Shown: in pieces, positions 1-8,679 of the stretch
Layout: every line of letters starts with the position of its first letter
Position numbering within the stretch: position 1 is the first letter of the stretch
Source of the DNA: JARRNJ01 sp037385045
GTDB lineage: Bacteria > Pseudomonadota > Gammaproteobacteria > JASBUN01
NCBI GenBank assembly: GCA_037385045.1
Contig: JARRNJ010000076.1
Location: 1-28,957, forward strand
Length of the DNA: 28,957 nucleotides
Reading direction: 5' to 3'
Program-made: the position numbers and the translations under genes
Notes under the pieces: model-generated
What the model saw: only the letters and a program-made list of their open reading frames with translations
Databases searched by the model: none
What the model was told of the DNA's origin: nothing

Positions 1-292
1 CCCTACGACAATCCCCGGGTCTGAAAAACGTAGGGTGGATAAGCGCAGCGCATCCACCGTTCTTATGACCATGCGTGAACAACCTGGTGGCGTTACACAC
101 CTCGCGCGGCCGCTGCAGCAGCGACACCACCGTGCCGGTGAGCAGGGCCAGGAACCCGAATGGAACCAATGCGATGAACCGCACCCACGGGCTGTCGGGA
201 TTGACGAACATGGCGCTGAAGCCGACGATCACGCCCGCGGCAATCATGGCGATGCCCAGGAAGACGGTATAGCGGCCGAGGTATTTTTCCAT
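1..292 (-). CDS. Hypothetical small two-helix membrane protein, 3' end outside the window
   Basis: An open frame starts at an ATG at 292 and runs to the left edge without a stop, giving 97 residues so far. The N-terminus is MEKYLGRYTVFLGIAM. Two hydrophobic stretches, at about residues 8-29 and 37-60, look like membrane helices joined by a short polar loop containing NPDSPW. After about residue 65 the sequence becomes polar and runs into the GTAGGG repeat near the edge, so the natural C-terminus may be earlier and lost to a frame error, or the protein may really include repeat-derived residues. No clear Shine-Dalgarno sequence precedes the ATG. It lies just downstream of tRNA-Ala on the same strand. 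I do not recognise the family and propose no function. Confidence 0.42.
   Translation of the reverse strand, partial: MEKYLGRYTVFLGIAMIAAGVIVGFSAMFVNPDSPWVRFIALVPFGFLALLTGTVVSLLQRPREVCNATRLFTHGHKNGGCAALIHPTFFRPGDCRR
29..60. repeat. Dispersed GTAGGGTGGAT palindromic repeat
   Basis: The arms GGTGGAT (34-40) and ATCCACC (52-58) form an inverted repeat around AAGCGCAGCGC. This is the widespread proteobacterial intergenic element beginning GTAGGGTGGATAAGCGCAGC. A related element with a different core lies at 11763-11798. The first bases of the window (CCCTACG) are also complementary to CGTAGGG at 29-35. Confidence 0.6.
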
Positions 293-348
293 CGCGGTGA
301 GATCGGCGGTCGGCGCGGGGAACGGGGCCTGGGACGCCCCGGAGAATT

Positions 349-424
<76 letters not shown>

Positions 425-461
425 GGAAAGCCGGCTAATTTACGCCGCCCGTCGGCGACTG

Positions 462-1874
462 TCAAGCGCCGCTGGCGGCCTGCGCCTCGATGTAACTCAA
501 TGCCCGATCGATGCGCGCAAGGGTGCGCTCCCTGCCCACCAGGTACGCGGTCAGGTCGATGGGCGGCGACACCGCGCCGCCGGACACGGCAACCCGCAGG
601 GGCTGGGCGATCTTGCCCAATTTCAGCTCGTGGCGCTCGGCCACGGCCACCACCTCGGCGTGGATGGCCTCGGGCGTCCACTCCACCCCCGCCAGACGTG
701 CGCGCAGATCCTGCAACGGATCCAGCACCGCGGGTTTGAGGTTCTTGGCCGCCGCCTTTTCGTCGTAGGCCTCGAAGTCCCGATAGAAGAACACACTGTT
801 GTGCGCCATTTCCACCAGGGTCTTGGCCCGCTCCTGCTGCGCTTGGACCACTTCCACCAGGTCGGGGCCGGCGGCCGGATCGATACCCAGCTTGCCCAGG
901 TGCCAGCTCAGGTGATGGGCTACGTGCGCCGGATCGCTGCTTTTGATGTAGTGCTGATTGAGCCACAACAGCTTGTCCGGATTGAACGCGGACGCGGCAC
1001 GATTGACGTCGACGACATCGAACAGCTCGATCATCTCATCGACGGAGAACACTTCCTGGTCGCCGTGGGACCAGCCCAGGCGCACCAGGTAGTTGATCAG
1101 CGCCTCGGGCATGTAACCTTCTTCGCGGTACTGCATGACGCTCACGGCGCCGTGGCGCTTGGACAGCCGCTTGCCGTCGGCACCCAGGATCATGGGCACG
1201 TGCGCGTAACGGGGCGGCTCGGCACCCAGCGCCTTGAGAATATTGATCTGGCGCGGCGTGTTGTTGAGGTGATCGTCACCGCGGATCACGTGGGTGATGG
1301 TCATGTCCATATCGTCGACCACCACGGTGAGATTGTAGGTCGGCGTGCCGTCGGTGCGGGCGATGATGAGGTCGTCCAGCTCCCGGTTCTCGAACACCAC
1401 CCGGCCGCGGATCAGGTCTTCCACGACCACCGACCCTTCCAGCGGGTTCTTGAAGCGGATCACGTGCGGCTCGCCCTCCGGCGCATCCGTGCGGTGGCGG
1501 CAGTGTCCGTCGTAACGCGGCTTTTCCTTGTTCGCCATCTGCTCGGCGCGCAGCGCCTCCAGCCGCTCCTTCGAGCAGTAACAGCGGTAGGCCCGGCCGC
1601 TGTCAACAAGCCGCTGGATCACCTCCCGGTAGCGGTCGAAACGGTCGGTCTGGTAGATCGGACCCTCGTCGTATTCGAGACCCAGCCAGGTCATGCCCTC
1701 GAGAATGGCGTTCACCGACTCGATGGTCGAGCGCTCGATGTCGGTGTCCTCGATGCGCAACACGAAACTGCCGCCGTGCTTGCGCGCGTAGAGCCAGGAG
1801 AATAGCGCGGTGCGCGCGCCGCCAATATGAAGGTATCCGGTGGGACTGGGGGCGAAACGGGCACGAATGGTCAT
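462..1874 (-). CDS. gltX: Glutamate--tRNA ligase (GluRS)
   Basis: This cytoplasmic class I aminoacyl-tRNA synthetase charges tRNA-Glu with glutamate. The protein has 470 residues, the usual length (E. coli has 471). The N-terminus MTIRARFAPSPTGYLHIGGA contains the HIGH-type signature HIGG at 16-19. The KMSKS-type loop is KRLSKR at 235-240. C98, C100, C125 and H127 match the zinc ligands of the E. coli enzyme. The frame is open upstream to 2135, but conservation begins at the ATG at 1874. The extra upstream codons are low-complexity and overlap the divergent mrp promoter, so I reject them. tRNA-Ala follows on the same strand. The gene diverges from the mrp operon. Confidence 0.97.
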   Translation of the reverse strand: MTIRARFAPSPTGYLHIGGARTALFSWLYARKHGGSFVLRIEDTDIERSTIESVNAILEGMTWLGLEYDEGPIYQTDRFDRYREVIQRLVDSGRAYRCYCSKERLEALRAEQMANKEKPRYDGHCRHRTDAPEGEPHVIRFKNPLEGSVVVEDLIRGRVVFENRELDDLIIARTDGTPTYNLTVVVDDMDMTITHVIRGDDHLNNTPRQINILKALGAEPPRYAHVPMILGADGKRLSKRHGAVSVMQYREEGYMPEALINYLVRLGWSHGDQEVFSVDEMIELFDVVDVNRAASAFNPDKLLWLNQHYIKSSDPAHVAHHLSWHLGKLGIDPAAGPDLVEVVQAQQERAKTLVEMAHNSVFFYRDFEAYDEKAAAKNLKPAVLDPLQDLRARLAGVEWTPEAIHAEVVAVAERHELKLGKIAQPLRVAVSGGAVSPPIDLTAYLVGRERTLARIDRALSYIEAQAASGA

Positions 1875-1906
1875 AAGGTCGCTGACTGCCGTCGGTAAAA
1901 GTCCGC

Positions 1907-1912
1907 ATTTTA
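1907..1912 (-). promoter_or_regulatory. Possible gltX -10 box
   Basis: TAAAAT on the minus strand, 32 nt upstream of the gltX start, in a relatively AT-rich patch. No good -35 hexamer lies 16-18 nt further upstream (best is TGAACT), so support is weak. Confidence 0.3.
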
Positions 1913-1973
1913 ACCCGAATCCCGACTGGAGTTCACTGCGGGCAGGTGCGACCGCAGCACCGCCAACCGCGCG

Positions 1974-2002
1974 TTGGCCCGCCGGGCGCAGCCGGCTACA
2001 AT
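1974..2002 (+). promoter_or_regulatory. Sigma-70-like promoter of the mrp operon
   Basis: TTGGCC (1974-1979), a 17-nt spacer and TACAAT (1997-2002). Transcription would start near 2009, leaving a leader of about 50 nt before mrpAB. No operator-like palindrome is evident. Confidence 0.5.
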
Positions 2003-2058
2003 GGCAGCGCAGATCCACCGCCCCGAGCGGCGCGCCCGGACCAACACCGGAACCTTCG

Positions 2059-4887
2059 ATGACCGTCCTGCTGATTGTGCTGATCCCCCTGCTCGGTGCC
2101 CTGCTCCCGGCCCTGCTGTCGGCCCGCAGCCGCACTGCCTGCGCCTGGGGCGCCGCGGTTCCGGCTGCCGCCGCCCTGGCGCTGACCCTCTATGACAGCC
2201 CCCGTGTATTCCACGGCGCAACCCTGCGCGCGGCGTGGGATTGGCTGCCGGCCATGCACCTGCGCCTGTCGTTCATGCTCGACGGACTGGGATTCCTGTT
2301 CGCCGTCCTGATCCTCGGCATCGGCCTGCTGGTGATCCTGTACGCCCGCTACTACCTCTCGGCGCAGGAAGCCTTCGGTCGCTTTTACGCGCTGCTGCTG
2401 CTGTTCATGGGCGCCATGCTGGGGCTGGTGCTGTCGGACAATGTGCTGCTCCTGGTCGTGTTCTGGGAACTGACCAGCCTGGTTTCCTTCCTGTTGATCG
2501 GCTATTGGTACCACCTGCCCGAAGCGCGCCGCGGCGCGCGCATGGCGCTGACGGTCACCGGCCTCGGCGGCTTGGCGCTGCTGGCCGGCCTGCTGCTGCT
2601 CGGCCACATCGCCGGCAGCTTCGAGCTGTCGGTGATCCTGCAATCGGGGCCGGCCGTTCGCGCCAGCCCGCTCTACCCTGCCGCCCTGCTGCTGATTGTG
2701 CTGGGCGCCCTGACCAAGTCGGCCCAGTTCCCGTTCCACTTCTGGCTGCCGTCGGCCATGACCGCGCCCACTCCGGTGAGCGCCTACCTGCACTCGGCCA
2801 CCATGGTCAAGGCCGGCGTGTTTCTGCTGGCGCGGCTGTTTCCGGTCCTCTCGGGCACCGACGCCTGGTTGTTCCTGGTCGGCGGCGCCGGCCTCGCCAC
2901 GCTGCTGTTCGGCGCCTATACGGCGCTGTTCAAACATGACCTGAAGGGCCTGCTGGCCTATTCGACCATCAGCCATCTGGGACTGATTACCCTGCTGTTC
3001 GGCATGGGCACGCCCCTGGCGGCGGTGGCCGGCGTGTTCCACATCATCAATCACGCCATTTTCAAGGCTTCGCTGTTCATGGCCGCCGGCATCATCGACC
3101 ACGAGGCCGGCACCCGCGACATGCGCAAGCTCAACGGCATGTGGAAATACATGCCCCATACCGCAGCGCTGGCCATGGTGGCGGCCGCGGCCATGGCCGG
3201 GGTGCCGCTGCTGAACGGCTTTCTGAGCAAGGAAATGTTTTTCTCGGAAACCCTGACCCTGCACCGCCTGGGCCAGTGGCAATGGCTGCTGCCCACGGTG
3301 GCGACCCTTGCCGGCATCTTCTCGGTGGCTTATTCGGTGCGTTTTATTCACGACGTGTTCTTCAACGGCGAGCCGGTGGATCTGCCGCGGATTCCCCACG
3401 AGCCGCCGCGCTACATGAAAGTGCCGGTGGAGGTGTTGGTGGCATTGTGCCTGCTGGTCGGCATTGTGCCCAATATCACCGTTGCGCCGTTGCTGCGAAC
3501 GGCGGCGGCCAGCACCGTCGGCGGTGCCCTGCCCTATTACAGCCTCGGCATCTGGCACGGCTTCAACCTGCCCTTGGTCATGAGCACCCTCGCCCTGGCA
3601 GGCGGCATTGCCATCTATGCGGGACGCCACCGGCTGTTCGGCCTGCACACCCGGCTTTTGCCGCGCCTGGACGGCGCCGGCGTGTTCGCCGCCATGATCG
3701 ACGCACTGGCGGCCGGTTCCGGCTACCTGATGCAGCGGCTGCACAACGGCTCCCTGCAGCGTTACCTGGCCACGCTGCTGGTGGTGGTCCTGGGCGCCGG
3801 CGCCGTGGCGTTGTGGGGCAATCACGTGCAGTTGCTGCCCGCCGCGGGCACGCGCAACCCACCCACGCCGATGGACGCCGTCAGCCTCAGCGGCACGGCG
3901 GTGCTGGCGCTGGCCGCGGCCGCGGTGGTGCGGCTCCACCACCGCCGCCTGACGGCGGTGATCATCCTCGGGGTGGTGGGCCTGGTGGTGGCGCTCGGCT
4001 TCGCCCGCCTGTCGGCGCCGGACCTGGCGCTGACTCAGCTGGCGGTGGAAGTGGTGACCCTGATCCTGATGCTCCTGGCGCTCTATTTCCTGCCGCAGTC
4101 AACGCCCCGGGAGTCGTCGACGCCGCGCCGGCTGCGCGATGCGACGCTGGCGCTGCTCAGCGGATTGGGCGCCGCCGCCCTCACCTGGGCCATGATGGCT
4201 GTTCCCCACCACAGCATTTCCCGCTTCTACCTGGATCACAGTCTCAGCGGCGGCGGCGGGCGCAATGTGGTCAATGTGATCCTGGTGGACTTCCGCGGCT
4301 TCGACACCCTGGGGGAAATCACGGTGCTCGGGATCGCCGCGCTGGGCGTGTTCGCCCTGCTCAGCGGCCTGTCCGTGGCCCGCAGCGACGCCGCCGAAGG
4401 CGGGCGCAAATGGTCCGGCGACCGCCATCCGCCGATGCTGGCGGTGGTGACGCAATTGCTGCTGCCGTTGGCCCTGATGGTTTCCCTGTACCTGCTGCTG
4501 CGGGGCCATAACCAACCCGGAGGCGGCTTCGTCGCCGGCCTGGTGACGGCCATCGCCCTGATCCTGCAACATCTGGCCAGCGGCACGCGCTGGGCCGAGC
4601 GGCGTCTGCCCCTCGGCCACCGCCCGGTGCTGGGTATCGGCCTGCTCATTGCGACGGCCACCGCCATGGCCAGCTGGCTGTTCGGCGCACCGCTGCTCAC
4701 CTCGACCCACGGCCACCTGCACCTGCCGCTGATCGGTGACGTGGAACTGGCCAGCGCCATGGTCTTCGACCTGGGTGTCTACCTCACGGTGGTCGGGGCG
4801 GTGATGTTGATCCTGGCGCGGCTCGGCGCCGTCAGCAGCGACGACGGCGCGTCCTCGCGCACGGAGGATCCGCTATGGAAGCGTTGA
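2059..4887 (+). CDS. mrpA: Mrp-type Na+/H+ antiporter, fused subunits A and B
   Basis: This is the large inner-membrane subunit of the Mrp (Mnh/Pha/Sha) monovalent cation/proton antiporter, 942 residues from the ATG at 2059. The NuoL-like antiporter core includes FWELTS with E137 and TKSAQFPFHFWLPSAMTAPT with K220. These correspond to the conserved TM5 glutamate and TM7 lysine of proton-pumping antiporter and complex I subunits. A MrpA-specific C-terminal region follows around residues 600-700 (LALTQLAVEVVTLILMLLAL). A MrpB/MnhB domain begins near residue 793 (QLLLPLALMVSLYLLLRGHN, then PGGGFVAGL). A separate mrpB is therefore absent, as in the fused PhaAB type of proteobacteria. The frame extends upstream to 1840, but the start at 2059 fits the promoter and the hydrophobic N-terminus. 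Its end overlaps mrpC by 13 nt. Confidence 0.95.
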   Translation: MTVLLIVLIPLLGALLPALLSARSRTACAWGAAVPAAAALALTLYDSPRVFHGATLRAAWDWLPAMHLRLSFMLDGLGFLFAVLILGIGLLVILYARYYLSAQEAFGRFYALLLLFMGAMLGLVLSDNVLLLVVFWELTSLVSFLLIGYWYHLPEARRGARMALTVTGLGGLALLAGLLLLGHIAGSFELSVILQSGPAVRASPLYPAALLLIVLGALTKSAQFPFHFWLPSAMTAPTPVSAYLHSATMVKAGVFLLARLFPVLSGTDAWLFLVGGAGLATLLFGAYTALFKHDLKGLLAYSTISHLGLITLLFGMGTPLAAVAGVFHIINHAIFKASLFMAAGIIDHEAGTRDMRKLNGMWKYMPHTAALAMVAAAAMAGVPLLNGFLSKEMFFSETLTLHRLGQWQWLLPTVATLAGIFSVAYSVRFIHDVFFNGEPVDLPRIPHEPPRYMKVPVEVLVALCLLVGIVPNITVAPLLRTAAASTVGGALPYYSLGIWHGFNLPLVMSTLALAGGIAIYAGRHRLFGLHTRLLPRLDGAGVFAAMIDALAAGSGYLMQRLHNGSLQRYLATLLVVVLGAGAVALWGNHVQLLPAAGTRNPPTPMDAVSLSGTAVLALAAAAVVRLHHRRLTAVIILGVVGLVVALGFARLSAPDLALTQLAVEVVTLILMLLALYFLPQSTPRESSTPRRLRDATLALLSGLGAAALTWAMMAVPHHSISRFYLDHSLSGGGGRNVVNVILVDFRGFDTLGEITVLGIAALGVFALLSGLSVARSDAAEGGRKWSGDRHPPMLAVVTQLLLPLALMVSLYLLLRGHNQPGGGFVAGLVTAIALILQHLASGTRWAERRLPLGHRPVLGIGLLIATATAMASWLFGAPLLTSTHGHLHLPLIGDVELASAMVFDLGVYLTVVGAVMLILARLGAVSSDDGASSRTEDPLWKR

Positions 4888-5216
4888 TCAGCGCCGTGGT
4901 CGGCGTATTGACCGCTTGCGGCGTCTACCTGCTGCTGCGCAGCCGCACCTTCCCGGTGTTGCTGGGCCTGACACTGCTGTCTTACGCCGTCAACGTGTTT
5001 ATTTTCGCCAGCGGCGGCGTGAAGCTGGACCACGCGCCGATCCTGGGCACCGGCGCCGGTGACTACAGCGACCCGCTGCCCCAGGCGCTGGTGCTCACCG
5101 CCATCGTCATCGGCTTCGCCATGACGGCGTTCGTGCTGGTGCTGGCGCTGCGCAGCCGTGTCTCCCTGCACACCGATCATGTGGACGCCGATCGCCACCG
5201 CGGAGAAGACCCGTGA
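4875..5216 (+). CDS. mrpC: Na+/H+ antiporter subunit C
   Basis: A 113-residue NuoK-like subunit with three predicted helices: residues about 3-20, 25-45 and 70-95. The typical MrpC pattern is visible in LLGLTLLSYAVNVFIFASGG and in DPLPQALVLTAIVIGFAMTA. The length is usual for the family. The ATG at 4875 lies inside the end of mrpAB, and the stop overlaps the mrpD start, which indicates translational coupling. The subunit is part of the membrane complex and is needed for assembly and activity in characterised Mrp systems. Confidence 0.94.
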   Translation: MEALISAVVGVLTACGVYLLLRSRTFPVLLGLTLLSYAVNVFIFASGGVKLDHAPILGTGAGDYSDPLPQALVLTAIVIGFAMTAFVLVLALRSRVSLHTDHVDADRHRGEDP

Positions 5217-6736
5217 ACCACTGGGTAATCGTTCCCATCGTCCTGCCGCTATGCACCGGCATCGCCCTGCTGTTCGTCGGCCGCGGCAACCGGCCGCTGC
5301 AGCGCACGCTGGGCCTGGGTGCGGCGCTGGCGCTGCTGGGCGTGGATCTCGCGCTGCTGGGCTCGGCGCGCGAAGGCGTCGTGCACGTCTACGCCCTGGG
5401 CAACTGGATGCCGCCGTTCGGCATCACCCTGGTGCTGGACCGGCTGAGCAGTTTGATGCTGTTGCTGACGGCGGTACTGGCGGTGTTCAGCCTCATGTAT
5501 TCGGCCGGCGGAACCGACAGCCGCGGGCGCAGCTACCACGCGTTGTTCCAGTTCCAGCTGATGGGCCTCAACGGGGCCTTCCTCACCGGGGATCTGTTCA
5601 ATCTGTTCGTGTTCTTCGAGGTGCTGCTGATCGCCTCCTATGGCCTGCTGCTGCACGGTGCCGGCCATTCCCGCCTGGGGCCGGGCCTGCACTACGTGGT
5701 CTACAATGTGGTGGGGTCGTCGTTGTTTCTGCTCGCGGCGGCGCTTCTCTATGCCGCGCTCGGCACACTCAACTTGGCCGACATGGCGGTGAAAGCCGCT
5801 TCCGCGGCGCCGGCCGCGGCCGGTCTGATCCGGATCGGGGCACTGCTGCTGCTGGTGGTGTTCGCGGTCAAGGCGGCCCTTTTGCCGCTGCATTTCTGGC
5901 TGCCCGATGCCTACGCCAACGCCACCGCACCGGTGGCGGCGCAGTTCTCCATCATGACCAAGGTGGGCGTCTACGCCATCCTGCGGGTTTACACCCTGGT
6001 CTTCGGCGCGGGAGCCGGTCCGGCGGCCGACATCGCCGCGCCCTGGCTGCTACCCCTGGCGCTGGCGACGGTGGCGGTCGGCACCCTGGGGGCGCTCGCC
6101 AGCCGCGACCTCGGACGCCTGGTCGCGTTCCTGGTCATCGCCTCGGTGGGCATCATGTTGAGCGCGGTCGGCCTGTTCACCGCCGCCGGGATCAACGCCG
6201 CGCTCTATTATATGGCCCATAGCACGCTGATCGTGGCGGCGTTGTTTCTTCTGACCGACGTGATCGCGGTGCAGCGCGGAGCCAGCCGCGGACTGCTGGA
6301 CAACACGCCGCCGGTGGCGCAGCCTGCGCTGCTGGGCACCCTGTTCCTGGTGGCATCGATCAGCGTCGCGGGCGTGCCGCCGCTGAGCGGCTTCATCGGC
6401 AAGGTGATGGTATTGCAGGCCGCCGGCGGCGGCGAACGGGTCTGGGTGTGGACGTTGGTGCTGGCCTCGAGCCTGTTGGTGATCATCGCCCTGAGCCGCG
6501 CCGGCAGCACCCTGTTCTGGAAGACCAAGGCGCCGGGGCCGGAATGGCGCCCGAGCCGCGCTACGGCCGTCACGCTGGTGCCGGCCGCCGCCCTGCTCGC
6601 CGCCGGCGCAGCGCTGGTATTGCTGGCCGGGCCGGTGACCGACTTTACCGCGGCCACGGCGGCCCAGTTGCTGGAACCGCAAGGATACATCCATGCGGTG
6701 CTGGGCCCGCGCGCCCCCATCTACCCACAACCGTGA
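5213..6736 (+). CDS. mrpD: Na+/H+ antiporter subunit D
   Basis: The second NuoL/M/N-like antiporter subunit, 507 residues. E136 in FVFFEVLLIASYGLLLHG and K220 in VKAALLPLHFWLPDAYANAT match the conserved proton-channel glutamate and lysine of this fold. About 14 hydrophobic segments span the protein. The start is a GTG at 5213 overlapping the mrpC stop as GTGA, a typical coupled junction; the first residues are then MNHWVIVPIVLPLC. The stop at 6734-6736 lies 14 nt before the mrpE ATG. Confidence 0.95.
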   Translation: MNHWVIVPIVLPLCTGIALLFVGRGNRPLQRTLGLGAALALLGVDLALLGSAREGVVHVYALGNWMPPFGITLVLDRLSSLMLLLTAVLAVFSLMYSAGGTDSRGRSYHALFQFQLMGLNGAFLTGDLFNLFVFFEVLLIASYGLLLHGAGHSRLGPGLHYVVYNVVGSSLFLLAAALLYAALGTLNLADMAVKAASAAPAAAGLIRIGALLLLVVFAVKAALLPLHFWLPDAYANATAPVAAQFSIMTKVGVYAILRVYTLVFGAGAGPAADIAAPWLLPLALATVAVGTLGALASRDLGRLVAFLVIASVGIMLSAVGLFTAAGINAALYYMAHSTLIVAALFLLTDVIAVQRGASRGLLDNTPPVAQPALLGTLFLVASISVAGVPPLSGFIGKVMVLQAAGGGERVWVWTLVLASSLLVIIALSRAGSTLFWKTKAPGPEWRPSRATAVTLVPAAALLAAGAALVLLAGPVTDFTAATAAQLLEPQGYIHAVLGPRAPIYPQP

Positions 6737-6750
6737 ACGGGGCCCAAGCC

Positions 6751-7248
6751 ATGTCACGAACCAACCGCGTGCTTCCCCATCCGCTGTTAAGCGCCCTGCT
6801 GCTGGGGCTGTGGCTGCTGCTGGCGAACAGCGTGACCGCCGGACAGGCCTTGCTCGGGTTGATGCTGGCCGTGCTGCTGCCGTGGCTGACCCGGCGCTAC
6901 TGGCCGGCACAGGTGACGCTGCATCGCCCCTGGACCGTGGTGCGGCTGGCAGCCCGCGTACTGTGGGACATCGTCGTGGCCAATGTGAAAGTCGCGCGGC
7001 TGATTCTCGGGCGTACCAGCACGCTGCAACCGGCGTTCATGGCGGTACCGTTGAGCCTCGAGAATCCGCTCTCCATCACCTTGCTGGCCAGCATCATTTC
7101 GCTGACTCCCGGCACCGTGACCGCCGACATCTCGCCGGACCGCAGCCGGTTGTGGATCCACGGCCTGGATGTGCCGGACCCGGACGCGACCGTCGCCTAT
7201 ATAAAAGCCCATTACGAAGCGCCGCTGATGGAGATCTTCCAATGTTGA
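6751..7248 (+). CDS. mrpE: Na+/H+ antiporter subunit E
   Basis: The small membrane subunit MrpE, 165 residues from the ATG at 6751. Two or three N-terminal helices (LLSALLLGLWLLLANSVTAG) are followed by a cytoplasmic domain with the family's conserved block, seen here as SLTPGTVTADISPD and LWIHGLDVPD. A GTG at 6733 overlapping the mrpD stop would add six residues and is a possible alternative start. The gene end overlaps the mrpF start by 7 nt. Confidence 0.93.
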   Translation: MSRTNRVLPHPLLSALLLGLWLLLANSVTAGQALLGLMLAVLLPWLTRRYWPAQVTLHRPWTVVRLAARVLWDIVVANVKVARLILGRTSTLQPAFMAVPLSLENPLSITLLASIISLTPGTVTADISPDRSRLWIHGLDVPDPDATVAYIKAHYEAPLMEIFQC

Positions 7249-7511
7249 CCACTGCCCTGTCGATCGCATTCAGTGCAGTAAGCGTCGCCATCCTGCTCAA
7301 TCTGTGGCGGCTGCTGCGCGGACCGGAGCTGGTGGACCGCATCATGGCCCTCGATACGCTGTACGTGAACAGCATCGCCATGATCATCCTGCTGGGCATT
7401 CGCCTGGACAGCAAATCCTATTTCGAGGCCGCACTGTTGATTGCCATGTTCGGCTTCGTCGGCACGATTGCGCTGTGCAAGTACCTGCTGCGCGGCGATA
7501 TTATCGAGTAG
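7242..7511 (+). CDS. mrpF: Na+/H+ antiporter subunit F
   Basis: An 89-residue, three-helix subunit with the family motif LLRGPELVDRIMALDTLYVN, including the conserved buried aspartates, followed by YFEAALLIAMFGFVGTIALC. The ATG at 7242 lies within the last codons of mrpE. The longer upstream reading of this frame is only out-of-frame mrpE sequence. It belongs to the same operon and complex. Confidence 0.94.
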   Translation: MLTTALSIAFSAVSVAILLNLWRLLRGPELVDRIMALDTLYVNSIAMIILLGIRLDSKSYFEAALLIAMFGFVGTIALCKYLLRGDIIE

Positions 7512-7527
7512 ACGGGAAGGAAGCGCG

Positions 7528-7875
7528 ATGGTGACGGAACTGATCGTATCGGCGTTCGTGTTGCTCGGCGCGGGGTTCGCCCTGGTCGGCTCCCTGGGAC
7601 TGGCGCGGCTGCCGGATTTCTACATGCGCCTGCACGGCCCCACCAAGGCGACCACCCTGGGCGTGGGCGGCATCCTGATCGCCTCGGCGCTGCATTTCAG
7701 CACCGGCGGCGCGGGCGTGAGCCTGCACGAACTGCTGATCACCGTGTTCCTGTTCATCACCGCCCCCATCAGCGCGCATCTGATGGCCAAGGCGGCGCTG
7801 CATCTGCAGGTGCGCTCGCGCAGCCGCAACACGCCGACCGCGGAACGCGGCGGCGATGCCGACGCCGGTGCCTGA
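7528..7875 (+). CDS. mrpG: Na+/H+ antiporter subunit G
   Basis: The last subunit of the complex, 115 residues. Three helices are visible, with the MrpG signature around GSLGLARLPDFYMRLHGPTK and a second conserved block, LLITVFLFITAPISAHLMAK. A GGAAGG-type ribosome site precedes the ATG at 7528. The C-terminal 20 residues are polar and poorly conserved. The gene ends 19 nt from the convergent dnaQ stop, closing the operon. Confidence 0.93.
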   Translation: MVTELIVSAFVLLGAGFALVGSLGLARLPDFYMRLHGPTKATTLGVGGILIASALHFSTGGAGVSLHELLITVFLFITAPISAHLMAKAALHLQVRSRSRNTPTAERGGDADAGA

Positions 7876-7894
7876 ACCGGCCGCACGGTCCGGG

Positions 7895-8608
7895 TCACCA
7901 ATCCAGTTTCTTCCAGACGCAACCGCCGTTGCTGGCCTCATCGATAATCTCAAGGCGGCGATCGTGCTCGGCCAACTCGTGGTCGGCGGCACGCACCACC
8001 CGCAGCGCCGGGCGGTCGGGATCGAGGGCCCGCGCACCGCTGTCGCGCTCATGCTGCGTGGCCTCCGCGCTGCCCAGGGACAACGCCACCTGGCCGCCGG
8101 TCATGGCCAGGTAGACGTCGGCCAGAATCTCGGCATCGAGCAGCGCGCCGTGCTTTTCACGCTGGGAATTGTCGATGCCGTAGCGCTTGCACAGGGCATC
8201 GAGATTGTTCTTCTGTCCCGGATGCAGGCGGCGCGCCACGGTCAGGGTGTCCAGCACGCCGCAGATCTCGTCCACCGGCGGCCAACCGCCACCGAGCAGG
8301 TTCAGCTCATGGTTGAGAAAGCCGACATCGAACGGCGCATTGTGAATCACCAGCTCGCTGCCGCGCACGAATGCAATCAAGTCCTCGACCACATCGGCAA
8401 ACCGTGGCTTGTCCTGCAGGAATTCGTTGGTGATGCCGTGTACCTCCACCGCACCGGGATCGATGTGCCGGTCCGGCTGCAGATACTGATGGTAATGGTT
8501 GCCGGTAAGCCGCCGATTGACCAGCTCGACGCAGCCGATTTCGATGATCCGGTGTCCGTCGGCGGGCTCGAGGCCCGTGGTTTCCGTATCCAGGACAATT
8601 TGGCGCAT
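7895..8608 (-). CDS. dnaQ: DNA polymerase III epsilon subunit (3'-5' proofreading exonuclease)
   Basis: A 237-residue DEDDh exonuclease that proofreads for the replicative polymerase. Exo I is IVLDTETTGL (D7, E9). Exo II lies in VIHNAPFDVGFLNHE. Exo III is HGALLDAEILADVY with the catalytic histidine. The C-terminal tail ends GGCVWKKLDW; this region contacts the alpha subunit in the family. The start at 8608 is preceded by a strong GAGGAGGG at the right distance, which rules out the 11-residue longer reading from 8641. rnhA lies upstream on the same strand. In E. coli dnaQ and rnhA are adjacent but divergent. Confidence 0.96.
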   Translation of the reverse strand: MRQIVLDTETTGLEPADGHRIIEIGCVELVNRRLTGNHYHQYLQPDRHIDPGAVEVHGITNEFLQDKPRFADVVEDLIAFVRGSELVIHNAPFDVGFLNHELNLLGGGWPPVDEICGVLDTLTVARRLHPGQKNNLDALCKRYGIDNSQREKHGALLDAEILADVYLAMTGGQVALSLGSAEATQHERDSGARALDPDRPALRVVRAADHELAEHDRRLEIIDEASNGGCVWKKLDW

Positions 8609-8679
8609 GCTCGTGTTCCCTCCTCGTGTCCATGCCTCCACACGTGAGGCCTGCCGACCGCAGACAACCGTCGGTGCCG

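Noticed and set aside
323..341. Hairpin CGGGGC/GCCCCG downstream of tRNA-Ala
   Set aside because: Short stem and no T-run; it could be chance in GC-rich DNA.
630..1805. A 391-codon plus-strand open frame opposite gltX
   Set aside because: It is antisense to a fully conserved gene, and its composition (His/Val/Gly-rich) is the usual shadow of GC-rich coding sequence.
1996..3942. A 648-codon minus-strand open frame opposite mrpAB
   Set aside because: Gln/Gly/Arg-rich, low-complexity antisense shadow of a clear membrane protein gene.
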